DNA of 64,000 bases from Angiostrongylus vasorum (GCA_018806985.1 JADANN010000302.1:620001-684000), one strand, 5' to 3'; counted from the stretch's first letter, positions 1-11,345 are shown. The notes: generated by a model from the letters alone, not told the origin. Numbers and translations: made by a program.

Positions 1-175
1 CGAGCATTCAACGACATTCACGATAAAATTAATATCCTCAGGTAGCTGCCGAAGCCGCACGTTAGATTTGAAAGACCTTCGTGGACGATAGATTGCAGGA
101 AACAAATCGGTTATGGGAAGTACTGGGATCCGCACAGTAGATGTGAAAGACGGGTCGTACAAAATAAAAGAAAAA
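1..175 (-). repeat. Repeat family D, copy 1 (left-edge fragment)
   Basis: The reverse complement of this stretch matches 54481-54700 and, more weakly, the reverse complement of 34625-34760. The shared part can be read as a peptide containing SWTID-RK, here on the + strand around 85-110 and in the other copies on the - strand. The parent element is not recognised. The copy runs off the left edge of the window. Confidence 0.5.
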
Positions 176-214
176 AATTTTTTTTTTAACACAATGGACG
201 ATGTGCTTTGGGTT

Positions 215-558
215 CGATATTGAAAGGCGCATTACCCTTCCAGATGAACTCAGTGCGGTTGATCTCCACGTGGAAAATTCAGTGGTAGTCATAGCGAGCG
301 CTGAGCGCATGCAGAAGCTGTTTTATTTCCAATGTGATTAAAATCTAGCCTTCCTGATTTTTCCATTGGGGTTATGGTGGTATTTGGCTGACCAGGTTTA
401 CAGCTAACTTCACCATTCCAGGTTCTGAAGACGGCGAAATCCGTCGAAACGTCAGCTGTAATAAACTAATAATGTATAAAGATAACTTCGTTTATGTTCA
501 TTAAGAAAAAAAAACAATTTTTTTTACCACTGCCGAGGTTAATAGAGATTCGGGCTTA
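215..558 (+). repeat. Penelope-like element terminal repeat, solo arm
   Basis: This stretch aligns by eye with the right arm of the PLE at 31110-31440: shared blocks are the GTGCGGTTGATCTCCACG region, the GTTATGGTGGTATTTGGC region, the hammerhead-like core at 421-458, and the end motif GCCGAGGTTAATAGA near 530-546. No RT or GIY-YIG coding sequence accompanies it. It lies just upstream of the first visible P4-ATPase exon, so it is intronic if that gene extends left of the window. Confidence 0.7.
421..458 (+). ncRNA. Hammerhead-ribozyme-like motif in PLE terminus
   Basis: The core reads CTGAAGA (425-431), a hairpin ACGG-CGAAAT-CCGT, then GAAA (446-449), CGTC with the cleavage-type GUC, and AGCT, which can pair with GGTT upstream as stem I. 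The stem II bases differ from the GGC/GCC seen in other copies but stay paired, which looks like compensatory change. Helix III would be only ACGU, as in the minimal type I hammerheads reported from PLEs, which are thought to act as dimers. Activity is not shown. Confidence 0.65.
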
Positions 559-590
559 GGAGTCAATATTAATGTGTGTGCAAATCGCAG

Positions 591-3500
591 GCAGCCATGG
601 CGAGTGACTTTGCGATCGCTCGGTTTCGTTATTTGCAACGTCTACTTTTGGTTCATGGTCACTGGTGCTACGATCGTCTAGCATTGATATTTCTGTATTT
701 CCTTTATAGGAATACGGTAATCTTTGAACTTCATATTCTAATGAGTATCTGCATATCAGATTCTCTTGTTACTATGTGTCAAGACATCAACCTATAGGTA
801 GTCATTCAGAAGTTTCTGGTGTAATTGCATCTTTATTACAATTGGAATGCCAATTTAATCTGCACTAAATTTCACAGTCGTTGTTACCATCTATGTGCTG
901 ATATTTTTAGCCTTTGCGCTCCCACACTTGGAGAACTTTGACTTAGTGATAGCATGGTCTTATCAGTAATGTAGAGTTAAAGGAGTAATTGAATATTCCA
1001 TCATCTCTTCTAGAAAATCCATGCTTATAATTGTAGAGGTGAAAGGGGATTTCTTCGAGAACCGGACGTTTTGCATAGAGAGTTCAGTGATATCCATAGA
1101 AATATTTTGTAGTCAGTGTATTGAAAAAGACTGCAACAACCTGTTATGTTGCTAAGATCTCGATTGCCACACACATTTTGCTGCAATTTCGTCATGGAAT
1201 ATATAATAAATGGCGACTAGCAAAGAGTAATTTCACTAGCTTGTTCCTCCACACACGGTTCTCCTTCGTAAATTCCCTAGGACAATAACATAGAATGGTT
1301 TTGCTTTTATATTTGCAATGACGACCGTGTGCAGACAAGGGCGTATTTTATAGCTCGTAGAGTAGTGAGCTGTTCCAACGGTTTACCGCCGCATCGTGGC
1401 TGGGTGATGTTCCTCGTATTGGACTGCAGTGTACAGCGGGTGTATTCATCTCACCAGCACGGTCTCCCAAGCTAGGAAAGAGTCCGGCGCCCCATCAGGA
1501 AGCCCACCTAGAGTAATCCACTACCAGGATCCACCACAGTTCTGGCATCAAATTAGTCGCATAGTGGCAAATCTACCTCTGATCCACTAGGACGGCGACC
1601 GCTTGTGGTGATGACGATCTGGGGCTGACTTTGGCCTGGCTGACCTCGGGATTCCAAAGAATCACAATGGCTAATCTAGCAAAACTCCGACAAAGTGGAG
1701 ATTATGCTGGGGCCCCCACAACTAGTGAGGACGGGCCATCCAAGTATACAAGTGACAGTAGTCGGCCAGTATTTCTTCAATGCCAGAATGGTATGCGGCT
1801 CCTTGGAGGTTGACGAACGAGGTGCGGTATTCAAATCAGTGCCATCATACAGCATTTATTGAGATCTCAGCTGTGGGGTGAATATGACTGATTCGTTTTT
1901 TTTTTCTTTCTCTTTAAACTTTAGTTTGTATTCGTTGCTTATTAAATTATTTTTCCATTGCCAGAATAATGTCTTTATTCTTCTATTCTTCCAATTCTTT
2001 AATGGTTGGACGGCGTCGTATCCCACGCTGCCGTTATATACAATTTTATATCCTATATTGTTTTCGAGGTAAGCTTTCTGTATATTATTCATTTTGTTAG
2101 TGGTTAATAGTACAATGTCATCATTCTCACCGAGTTATCTTAATAACATAAAAGTGTAAACAAGTCTACAACTTTTTTCCTAGCAACTCACACTTACTTT
2201 ATATTAGTTTTCCGATTTGTTCGTCGTAATATCTAAGACCATTGATTTCATTCTTCAACCGATTGTTGTCGGTGTGGCTGATCAGGATCGAACGGTGACC
2301 GATCTTCTCAACAATCCACCTCTCTATTCTTCCGGTCGTGAAGGAAAAAAGTATTCCTATCAACTGTTTTTCGTTAACATCACCGATGGTATATGGCAGG
2401 CTGCAGTGGTATACTTTGTAACACATTTAGTAAGTTACAGACTTTGTAATCTTTTAAGTTGCTAAAGATGGAAAGGGCAGTTCTGGTCATCGTTGAGCAA
2501 TGTTTCGACATCGTTTGCCGAATTCAAAAATTTTGTAATCACAGTCGTCACAAGTATTTTTTTGTTTTATTAGTAGCATGTAATAGAGTTGTTATTCTTA
2601 CTCTAATCAGCTTACTCAGCTTTGACGTGCCATAAGCCCATGTTCCATCAATGTTGTTCTTCAGTGTACTTTGGTCACCAGTATTTTTTAATCATCTGCT
2701 ACTATCACGTTGAAAACGAAAACCCTTATAACTAAGAAGGGCTAAATCATCGGCCTGCTTTTCTGTAGCGGGAGGAGTTTTTATGCAGATCTCACCTTTC
2801 TAAGCTAGTGTTATTGGTGAATTCACATCAGCGTCTAACGTCCACTTATTTCAATGAATGTGGTGCGAAAATAATAGTTACTTTCAACTTTAAATAGATT
2901 TATTTTAACCTTTTTTTATTTACTGCCTATTCTTTTTTAACGGCAGGTTATGTTACTAAATATAACTTCTATAATGCTGAGATATTTGCAAAACTCCGGA
3001 CAAGACGCAGGTGTCTGCGGTGAGGAACGAACGCGCTATTGTCCTTTCCGGGAAGGACCCACATGGTGTGGTGGTGAACGCGTTACTCCCGAAAAGGACA
3101 ATACCGCGTTCGTTCCCCACCGCAGACACCTGCGGTCCGGAGTTTTACAAATACCTCAGCATTACAGAAGTTAGATTTATTTTAATTAACATTTAGTGCT
3201 GTTAATAGAAATAAAGGTATTTACAATACATAGACCTTTGCCTACAAAATACAAGTCCTATTTGTTCTACTACGATAACTTTTTGCATACTTTTTTCACG
3301 TTTTCCTTTGAGATTTCTATTCGAAATACGAACAGAACAAGAGGGATTTCTTCTGGTTGAACAAAAATGTGTTTCCGAATATATCGTTTTCTTGCTTACA
3401 TCTGCTACACTTGGGCTGGAAGTTTTAGGAATATAAATTTTTGTCTGGTGGTGAACGCATTAACCCCCCGGAAAGGATACGTTCCACATCGCAGATATCT

Positions 3501-6500
3501 ACGGTCAGGAGTTTTGCAAATATCTCAGCATCATAAATTCGTCGTTTTCTCGCTCAGCAATCGCGAGGGTGTTAAACAGCATACGTTTACTTTCATACAA
3601 TAACACTAATACAACACAATCGTAGCTGACGTCTCGGCAGATTCGCCTTCTTCAGAGCTTGGAAGGGTACACTAATACGCAACTTACTAGGTCAAACACT
3701 TCAACAGCACAAACAGAACGATGAAAATCTGAACGATAATTACAAGACCTACGGCTTCTCGTAAAAACCCACCCCTTTTTCCACCTGTCTTCCACTGAGG
3801 AAGAACGGCCGCTCAGAGTCGCATATGGTTGACGACTGCATCTCCCCACACCAACGATCGGTACGAAGGTACGGGGCGAGATCATGTGTGATCTCGAGGA
3901 ATTCCTCCCTGCTGCTCATTGTAGGATTTCTGGCATTTATCCGAAAAGCCTCGAGGAGTTTGCGCGTTTTTGTTTTAAGATCCCGTGCGAGGATAACGAC
4001 TTTTATATCAGTACCCCCATGCGTCCCTAGTGGCGTAGCTTGTTTTGCTTTTTCGTTTGCCATCTAGGTGTTCTTTTATGCGGATACATAAAGGTCTACC
4101 CGTTTCGCCAATATGTTCTTCTCCGCAATTATCAAAAGAGATCAGGTATATCGTACCTGAACTCATGCAGTCACCGTCCCTGCCATAAGGGCAGATTACG
4201 CAATTTTTTGTTTCACATAGACGGTCATACAGGCGGTTACGAACTAACCGACAACGAAGAGTATTCAGTGGTATTTCAATTATCGCTACCCATTCCTCTG
4301 GATCTGCCCTTCTTAAGCATCGCTTTATCGCTACATTTATTTCATCGCTAATAAAGGGCAAGACAAACGGTATTTTGTTTCGGCCAAACCGTTTGTTTTG
4401 GAGCGTCGCCCTCCTTCGAAACTTATCTCGTGGGGTTACAATTTCGTAGCCATCGGAGGTGGCTACTTGCCGTGCCAATTCGCGCGATTCTTCCTTTAGT
4501 TCCCTACTTGTTCACACAGAGGTGGCTGTTTGAAACATGTTTCTCACAAGCGCCCTCTTTGTGTGTGAACGGTGAGAAGAAAGGGAACGAACCAGGATGT
4601 TCTTGCTATTTGGTTTTGGGTACCACTTTGTCATATAACCGTTACTTAATAAGTTGGTTTGAACGTTTAGAAACGGGAACCAGTCGTCTTTCGGCTTATC
4701 GCGGGTGAACTTAATGTACTCAAACTGCTCGTTCAATAATTCAAAGCATTTGTCCATCTCCTCCTGCGTAGAGAAGATGAGAAAAACAATTATCTACATA
4801 TCTGCAGTAGAGTAATGGCCGGAGATCGAGAACAGGGGCTTCTATCTTAGACATAAACACAATGGCAAGGCTTGGTGCCAGTCGCTGTCCAATTGCTAAC
4901 CCCCTTATTTGCGCGAAATATTTCCCAGGCCATCTGAAAATCGAGCAGTTTGGGCACTCATTTAAGAGAGCCATTAGCTGCTGGATGGACAAGCCATGCA
5001 TAATTATTCTTCCTTCATGTTCAAAGAAAGAAGTTCGAAGATGGCTTTGCATTGCGGAGTCATTAGATACGTTGGTGTACAGCACGGTAACGTCGAAGGA
5101 CTCCATCACGTACGCGTTATTAGGAGACGCGTTACGTAGACGTTCTAGAAACATTTGGGTGTTTGTGAGGTGAGCTGGAATGTGTTTAAGCAACTGGGTA
5201 AGTGTTAGGCTTAAAAAATCAGGTTATTCTATCCGTTGGCCCATCTGCACAGCTGATGATGGATCTAACCTTGGATGATGATGGATTGGTTGACGCAACA
5301 TCATCAAGTGATACTAACTTATGTGTTTTAATAGGTAGGTATAAGACGGGACATGTTGGTTTATTGATTTAAGGTGCGAAATAAGCGATGGTTTTAAACC
5401 TGCAGCCTTTGCCACACTGACCCATTAGCTTTCGGTATTGATTTTTGTGTTCCTTTTCAGAGGATGGGCGATAGAGAGTAGTATCACTAAGATGCTCCTT
5501 CGTTATCTCAACATCCAGCTGGCGAGGAATAACTACTAGCTCTCCCCCTTACCACTGACAGACAATCTTAATGTTTTCGAGTTTATTAATTCTGTAATTT
5601 CTCGCATGCCACGATTTTTGTGCTGCTGTAAGGTTAGAGATAAACCTTCTGGTGTGGTAGTGATTAAGGGTCTTGAGAACGCCGTCCGAAAACATGCGGA
5701 ATTTTATGTCAATTTCGTCGTTAGGGTCCTGCTGTCTGAAAAAACGTTTTACGGGAAAGGAGATGGCGGTAATGCGAGCGCCTCTTGATTTTCAGCTGTT
5801 TTTGATATTCCTTGTTTAGCCTGATAGCAGAGTTGATCTTGAAGCTCATAAAGGTTGCATGCTTTCCTATGCAAGGTTCTTTTTAGAAATGGTCTGTGAT
5901 GGTGAATTCTAATACCGAGCGCGAACTCTCAGGTATTGTCATGCCTCCAAGTACGGTGACTCTAGACTTTTTTTGGTGCATTATCAACCGTATTTTGACG
6001 CCTTGCAAAGTTCGTTTGTCTATGGTTTCTTGAAGCATCCTTTCTTGAAGCGAGACACGCGAATTATTCAACAGATTCTCAAACTTCCGCTGCAAAGCTA
6101 TTTTGGCAGTAGACCTAGTAGAATTGCATATTAATATTGATCCACCAACTATTCTCCCCCAAAGTTGATCCTCCAAATACAAAGCACAAAATTGTTCCTT
6201 CGTCATATATTCCATCTTTCGTGCGAACATTTTCGTTTCCCCTTTGCTTCGTAGTGCGGCGCGGAATAGTTCCATTTCGATGCCTCGTGTTTGTTGGTTG
6301 TCCTCTGGTTGACCGCATATCTCGTGAAGCCGTTTCCGTTTTATGAACTTCGGCGCGACTCGGTGTTGAATGCTGTGACGGAGAAAGTGGATCTGTTGTC
6401 TACCTAATACGATCTTTTGTCTTAGCGACAGCGCTTCCTTCACAAGTCGAAATCTCAGCATCACTGTGTTATAAATTTTGTCTTCAATTTTTTGAAACAG

Positions 6501-9500
6501 TTGTTTATAAAACAGTTTAATATTGTTGCGGCGTTGAGCTCCCAACTTTATACGAATACCTGAGTCGTTGTGAATATTAGTCCTGGTAGCTACCACGCGG
6601 GTCTTTTGTGTGTAAGTCGGTGAGTCGAACACTGGGTTACAACTTTTATGATAACAGTAGCAATAACAACAATAACAGTAGAGCGAAGCATATGGATGAG
6701 TTAGGCGATATGAACGAACTGGATGGACACTGGACGAACACTACGAACACTTCAAGACGAATGGCCACGGGCTATCTGTATTACTTCTGTAATGGGTGGA
6801 GCTTTGCCAGAGGGAACTAAAGACAGCGCCTAGAGAGAGGTTCTAAAGTTTCTTTTCTACTAGCACAATCTGATAGGTCTACATGTGAAAGGGCGCAGGT
6901 GCTTGTTCGGAAACTTCTTTGGGACGGCAGATGTTGGAAAGTACATTCGGCTGACTGTTGCTGATTCCCTTTACAGCCACCTGCGAGGCAACTGCATCAG
7001 ATAGTAGCTAAGAGACAATTTAGAGAAGATGCGAAGATAGATTTAAGATAGTTACAGGTGAACAAGAAAAATACACTAATATAGAAAATAGGAACTATTT
7101 GATGAATAATTCCTATAAATATTAAAATAATATACCATTAAATAAATATATGAGACGAGATATTAAAACGGTAGAGCTGGGTCTCTTCTGTAAATCTTCA
7201 GATCTGTAAAATTCAACATATTCAATTACTCCAGTAATTAAGAAAATACATAGTTCTGTTTGAAAATTCTAACAAAGATTAGAAAAGCAGCTTTCATGTT
7301 GTTAAGTAGCTTAGTGATCATAATGTAATGGTCATGTGGATCTGAGATTTAGCATTCCTATGATGTAATTTCACTTAATTTAAGTTAAAACTTAATTTAA
7401 AATTGAGTTCTGCAGGGAATTTGTGAGCATAGCAGCAGCATTTGTTCTTTTAGGAAACGGTGGTTACGTTTGCAGAAAGATCGGCATCCAGATTCTCATT
7501 GAATGGTTTTGTTTTCAGACGTTCAGTGATCTGGAATGTAGTCTGTGGCAACTCGGTTTCTATATTGTCACTGGAATGATGCTTACAAACACTGTACACC
7601 TTGCTGTCGAAGTACGGTGCTGGGTTCGTTGTTTAGTGTGCTGAGATTATGCTTTTGTAAATGTGGGTTCATTGAGCTTTAACTGTGATGTGAGCCAGAT
7701 ATCTGAAAAACAAGTGTTTGAAATCGAGGTTCTCCGATCTTGAGTGTGGCTTTACTCAAATGAGTGGCTGATGAATTTTGTGACGTCCATAGGAATCAGA
7801 GTAGAATATGAATATTTTGTTTAGACGTTGGCGTTAGTAGTTGTCTTCGTTTTCTTCGTTGCACTTCACTTTGGTTTCTTCATAGTCTACGATTTTGTGG
7901 TCCAATCAAGTTAGTTGTTTAGGAGGTTTCTATCTTTCTATCTTTGAACAGATTCTTCTGATATATATATATATGTATGTACTATATAGCATAATTTGGC
8001 AGGTTGGCTCTATGATCCACCAGTGCTCGTTTCTGTTGATGCAATGCTCAGGATCGATTTCTGGCTGGCAATGACTATCACGGTGGTGGTAGCAGTTTTT
8101 CCAAGGTAACTTTAGCTTTGAATGGATTCTTCATGTCTTCATGTGAAATGATTAGGTCTAGGGTTTATCCTCTTTTCATTTATTAACCGGCAAAAGGAAA
8201 TGCGTGGGATTTCGCTTATATGTATTGTAAGGGTATCTCAATATTTTGTTCTTATCGAGTTTCTCAAAAGAAAAAATGCTGAATAACAATGAAAAAACGA
8301 AGCGACGTTCTCATTCTGTTAACATCATTCAATGCTTTACCAAAGACAAAAGCCTAACTACAGTACGAGCGTGTAGATAATTCCGCACTACCGAATTGCT
8401 GTTAATCACAGCACTGATACATACGTTAATGTTTTCTTCTTGAGCAGACATGAGATTGTTAATACCACGGTTCATTTAACAGTTGCAAACGTTTCGGTGG
8501 TTTTGCTTCCTTCAGAGCCTCAAAAAATGAAATTGATGTCGTTCTACTCAACTAAATCCTTTTATGAGAAATTTCTAAACGTAAATTTGAACCGCAGGTT
8601 ATTTCTCACCACGCATCGTTTCTCTGTTATTAAGTCTTCATGCACTGAAGACAAGTGATCAAGCACATCCGAACTCATCCTATTACTATTTGTACAGTTA
8701 AGGCAAACTGTGCTGTTTTATGTTGTAGACATACCGTTGTGCAAGCGATTACGAAGTAGTCGATGTCGAACTAATCGGTTTGGAGATTTCAATAGTAGTT
8801 TAGTTACTGCTGATTCCTACAAGGTAGGCTATTTCTAAGCACCGCTTTATAATCGTTCCTACTTTCTTGAAAATGAAGAGTAGGTTAAACATAACCTAGT
8901 TTTAGCAAGGCTTTTTAATACGGCCATAGAATCTCCTGAAAAGCTATACCGAGGAGCTACTGTTTCGTACCCAATGGGAATTGTTACTTGCCACTCAGTG
9001 TTGAATGATACCATCTGCTGTCTTCTAGTGCACATCTCGGTGGGTGTTCGAAACTTGTTTCTCGCAAACGTCTTCCTCTTCCGTCAAGGTTACGACGAAA
9101 TGTAATAATATGTTCCTAACACTCGGCTTAAACCATTAAGTTACGTAACCGTTTTTGAATAAGTTAGCATTAACGTTCAAAAATGGTATCCAGTTCTCCT
9201 TCGGTTTCTCTATGATGAAATTGTTGCACTCTTAGCAATCGTTCAACCATTCACAGAATTGTCTCCATCCTCTTCTATAGAACACATGACGAAATAGCCG
9301 TCGATACATTTGCAGTAGTGATCGGAGACCAAGTGCCGGCTCTTCTACTTTAAACATGAATGCTGTAGAAGACTTGGTACGTGTTACCGTTACCTTGCCA
9401 ACCCCCTCATTTACTCATAATAAAAATTTAAGTCTTAAGTTCTTTTTCTTTTGGCTGAGGTTATGAAAGTGTTGTGTTGAGAGCCTAGCAATTTGATTCT

Positions 9501-9775
9501 CCTATGCTCTGAAGAAGGCGAAACTGCCTAAACATTAGCCACTGTTGTATAAATCATTTATTAACATCCTTGTGTCTGCTCAAAAGAAATGGATTAACTT
9601 AGAGTACATTCTATTTCGCTGGCCGTTGAAAGATCTTTTGATTGAGATGGATGCAGCATACGTATTTATTTTTTAAGTGGTTCATTCTCATTTGAGGACA
9701 TGCACCGATTTCAGGTTTGCTTCGCGATGCCTTTGGAACACTTTAGTTACCGAGAGTGACAAGAAAACCTGTTAA
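591..9775 (+). CDS. P4-type ATPase (phospholipid flippase), C-terminal part
   Basis: This is the 3' half of a P4-ATPase, a membrane pump that moves phospholipids to the cytosolic leaflet. Exons read by eye: 591-716 ([20 protein letters not shown], the hinge and TM region after the P domain), 1965-2068 (TM segment, FFQFFNGW), about 2206-2429 ([11 protein letters not shown] and NNPPLYSSG, typical P4 motifs), 7519-7623 ([11 protein letters not shown], ending VEVRCW), 7825-7909 (hydrophobic TM ending HFGFFIVYD), 8003-8105 ([16 protein letters not shown], last TM) and 9715-9775 (RCLWNTL then TAA). Phases agree across all joins from 2429 on; the join 2068 to ~2206 is off by one base with canonical sites. 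Upstream exons with the catalytic Asp lie outside the window. Subfamily not determined. Introns hold a family A repeat, a palindromic SINE and two PLEs. Confidence 0.85.
1373..1754 (+). repeat. Repeat family A, copy 1 (full length)
   Basis: About 380 bp, starting near TTCCAACGGTTTACCGCC and ending GAGGACGGGCCATCCAAG. It matches eight other copies in the window throughout. It lies in the intron between P4-ATPase exons 591-716 and 1965-2068, in the gene's orientation. It has no coding capacity shared between copies. Confidence 0.85.
2909..3171 (-). repeat. Repeat family B (palindromic tRNA-like SINE), with 14-bp TSD
   Basis: The core is a near-perfect palindrome: 2972-3052 is the reverse complement of 3075-3172, both carrying CTGAGATATTTGCAAAACTC and the GGTGTCTGCGGTG block. 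The element is flanked by TAGATTTATTTTAA at 2895-2908 and 3172-3185, a 14-bp target-site duplication. An AT-rich tail lies at the left end, so the insertion reads on the - strand. It sits in the large P4-ATPase intron. Confidence 0.8.
3440..3532 (+). repeat. Repeat family B, truncated copy
   Basis: This is the right half of the family B element: TGGTGGTGAACGC, CCCGGAAAGG, and the conserved end GGAGTTTTGCAAATATCTCAG followed by CATCAT. It directly abuts the left end of the next PLE, which probably inserted into it. Confidence 0.7.
3624..3660 (-). ncRNA. Degenerate hammerhead-like motif in PLE A terminus
   Basis: On the - strand: AGCT, CTGAAGA, an AGGC/GCC hairpin, GAGA in place of GAAA, then CGTC and AGCT. 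The change in the invariant GAAA box predicts loss of cleavage. Confidence 0.5.
3749..6632 (-). pseudogene. PLE A polyprotein: N-terminal region, RT, GIY-YIG (frameshifted)
   Basis: The reading frame survives in pieces: 6632-5883 (249 codons, basic and helical, no recognised domain), 5193-4741 (RT motif A region [11 protein letters not shown], motif B region [13 protein letters not shown], motif [10 protein letters not shown]), 4757-4512 (thumb) and 4478-4008 (Cys-rich [12 protein letters not shown] then [19 protein letters not shown], the GIY-YIG core) with a tail to 3749. The second Asp of the catalytic YxDD is Asn here, and frameshifts separate the pieces, so this copy is dead. Together the pieces approach the ~900-1000 residues expected of a GIY-YIG PLE protein. 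Two other copies at 51-53 kb and 59-61 kb share the same order. Confidence 0.85.
8420..9610 (-). mobile_element. Penelope-like retroelement F, diverged and internally deleted
   Basis: A left terminal repeat (8420-8700, - strand) and a right, inverted terminal repeat (9470-9610, + strand) enclose a decayed coding part (8750-9430, - strand). The coding part follows PLE A base by base in places, for example TTCGAAACTTGTTTCTCGCAAACG at 9048-9071 against the same site at about 4530-4550. Both termini share GAGCAGACA near their ends. Many stops; only RT thumb and GIY-YIG linker regions are traceable. It sits in the last P4-ATPase intron. Confidence 0.7.
9504..9540 (+). ncRNA. Degenerate hammerhead-like motif, PLE F right arm
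   Basis: TGCT, CTGAAGA, hairpin AGGC-GAAACT-GCC, then TAAA instead of GAAA and CATT instead of CGTH. Stem II and the first core box are intact and the second box is damaged. A still weaker counterpart is on the - strand at 8481-8519. Confidence 0.45.
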
Positions 9776-10046
9776 AAAGTACTTTCTTATGCACTGACAT
9801 GGCTGTGGACATACAGGAAATATTGAAAAGTGGTACCTTCCAAAATGAACACGCTGTTCGCTGTGTGATCAGCATGCTCCAAGTTTTTATAATATTGAGC
9901 TGTTTGCACGGTTTTTAGCCATCGGAACACTTCCATATCAAAAGCAATTTGTAAGAAACTTTCTTTGCTCGATAGGAATTATTATTCAGGGAATCGGTTT
10001 TCTTACAAGTGTTTAAATACTAATGATTCATGTTTAAAAACTGTTC

Positions 10047-10052
10047 AATAAA
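10047..10052 (+). terminator. Possible polyadenylation signal of the P4-ATPase gene
   Basis: AATAAA lies 272 bases after the TAA stop at 9775, just before family B repeats begin. Nothing else marks the 3' end, so the call rests on position and the hexamer only. Confidence 0.35.
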
Positions 10053-10084
10053 CAGTCATTGCCCATCACCTTTATGTAAATCTC

Positions 10085-10410
10085 AGTACTTTAACTTATT
10101 ATTTATTGTCTACTCTTTTTAATGGCAGGATATGTTGCGAAATATAACTACAGTGATGCTAAGATGTTTGCAAAACTCCGTACCGCAGGTGTCTGCGGTG
10201 GAGAATTAACGCGCCATTACCCTTTCCGAGGGCACGTCAACGGGATTGATCTAGGGAGTCCAAATCGGCAACGAACCTAGTTAAGCTGACGCTGGAGTTG
10301 AAACCATAGTCTTAACCTTTTTTTGTAAATAAAATTAAGATATTAAAGGAGTTTTGCAAATGTCTCAGCATCATCTTAGTTGTATTTCACATGATACCCT
10401 GCCGTTAAAT
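10085..10410. repeat. Repeat family B, long palindromic copy
   Basis: Both ends carry the family's terminal blocks in opposite orientation: TTTTTAATGGCAGGATATGT and GATGCTAAGATGTTTGC on the left, TTTGCAAATGTCTCAGCATC and ATACCCTGCCGTTAAATTAA on the right. The middle carries GTCAACGGGATTGATC and the ACGAACCTAGTTAAGC block also present near 43790 in the opposite sense. Confidence 0.7.
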
Positions 10411-10554
10411 TAAAGTCGGGACTAAATGAAAAAAAGTTAAGATCATAATGTATAACGTTTTGCTTACTGCCTATTATAAATGAATGAGAAATAAATAGAT
10501 AAAAAGTTAAATAAAATAAATAGCAACAAAGACTGTAAAAAAGAATTATACACT

Positions 10555-10835
10555 GTAGCTTAGCCCTAGCTTAATTGGGTTCAATGCCAATTTATGCTCC
10601 CCAGATCACTAACGTTGGCGATTCATTGCTGGTAGCACCGTTACGTAGAGAACTGGTTGAGAGAAGGATAGAACAAAGGCCTTAGTGGTGCAATGAGTAA
10701 CAAGTGAGTCCCGGAAAGAGTAATGACGAGTTCGATCTGGCATGTTGCCAAAGTTTTCAAATATATCAACATCATTGTGGTTATAGTTCACATAATAACC
10801 TGTCACGAAAAAAATAGGAGGCAGCAGATAAGAAG
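10555..10835 (+). repeat. Repeat family B, single-arm copy
   Basis: It begins with TAGCTTAATTGGGTTCAATG, runs through CCCCAGATCACT, and has a tRNA-like stretch with GACGAGTTCGATCTG (a B-box-like site at about 10727-10741), then TTTTCAAATATATCAACATC and the end block. It lies about 150 bases from the previous copy, in the intergenic space after the P4-ATPase gene. Confidence 0.6.
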
Positions 10836-11099
10836 TTGTACGTTGTCGGAACAACATGAATTCTATCAAAACTACACATTATAGATAGGAGATCAATGTT
10901 TTCTAAACAGGCTGCCATTTAACTTCGGCTTTAATAATCAATACCTTATTCAGTTATTAGGCAAACTCGAGGTTGACAAAAAAGGCTTGAAAATTGATGA
11001 TTTCTGCCTATTATTCGCTATGTGCTAGCCAACATAATATGCAGATTGCTGTAGGATGGATCGTCCGCTGAAAAAATAAATTATTATCAACGGATAGTC

Positions 11100-11345
11100 A
11101 TTACCAACAACAACAATCCTGTATAAAAGAGCGCTACTGTCTGAGATTGACCCATTCGAGCGGTGCTCCACTGAAGAAGATCCGACTCATTACGAGGAAA
11201 AAAGGCACCATATCGAGATGACGAACGACTATGGACCATTGACTCGCATCATCTGCTCTGATGAAGACGAAGACGTCAAAAGGTTAGCCGAATAAAAATC
11301 TTTATCGACCACGTGTTACCAATCCAAGAAGATATTGAATAGAAG
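11100..11345 (+). repeat. PLE-like terminal repeat, diverged subfamily
   Basis: It matches the right arm at 62880-63022: ACGAACGACTATGGACCA, then CTCTGATGA with a hairpin, GGTTAGCCGAATAAA, ATCTTTATC, and CCAATCCAAG. The hammerhead-like core at 11254-11289 has CTGATGA and an ACG/CGT hairpin, but GAAA reads CAAA or AAAA. No coding sequence is attached. Confidence 0.5.

Larger units (their letters stand above)
3533..6640 (-). mobile_element. Penelope-like retroelement A
   Basis: A nearly full-length but broken PLE on the - strand. In protein order: N-terminal region 6632-5883, linker about 5880-5200, reverse transcriptase about 5193-4512, GIY-YIG about 4478-3750, then the terminal repeat 3750-3533. 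The left terminus shares the TCGTCGTTTTCTCGCTCAGC end with the elements at 48390 and 58820. No inverted partner arm is visible on the right, unlike the other PLEs here, and no TSD was found. It lies in the P4-ATPase intron 2430-7518; bases 6641-7518 hold nothing I recognise. Confidence 0.85.

Noticed and set aside
2950..3172. DNA-transposon MITE interpretation of the palindrome
   Set aside because: TSDs are 8-15 bp and variable, with an AT-rich tail and tRNA-like boxes, which fits retrotransposition better than cut-and-paste transposition.
7964..7978. AT dinucleotide run as a regulatory or origin element
   Set aside because: It is a short microsatellite inside an intron with no further signal.
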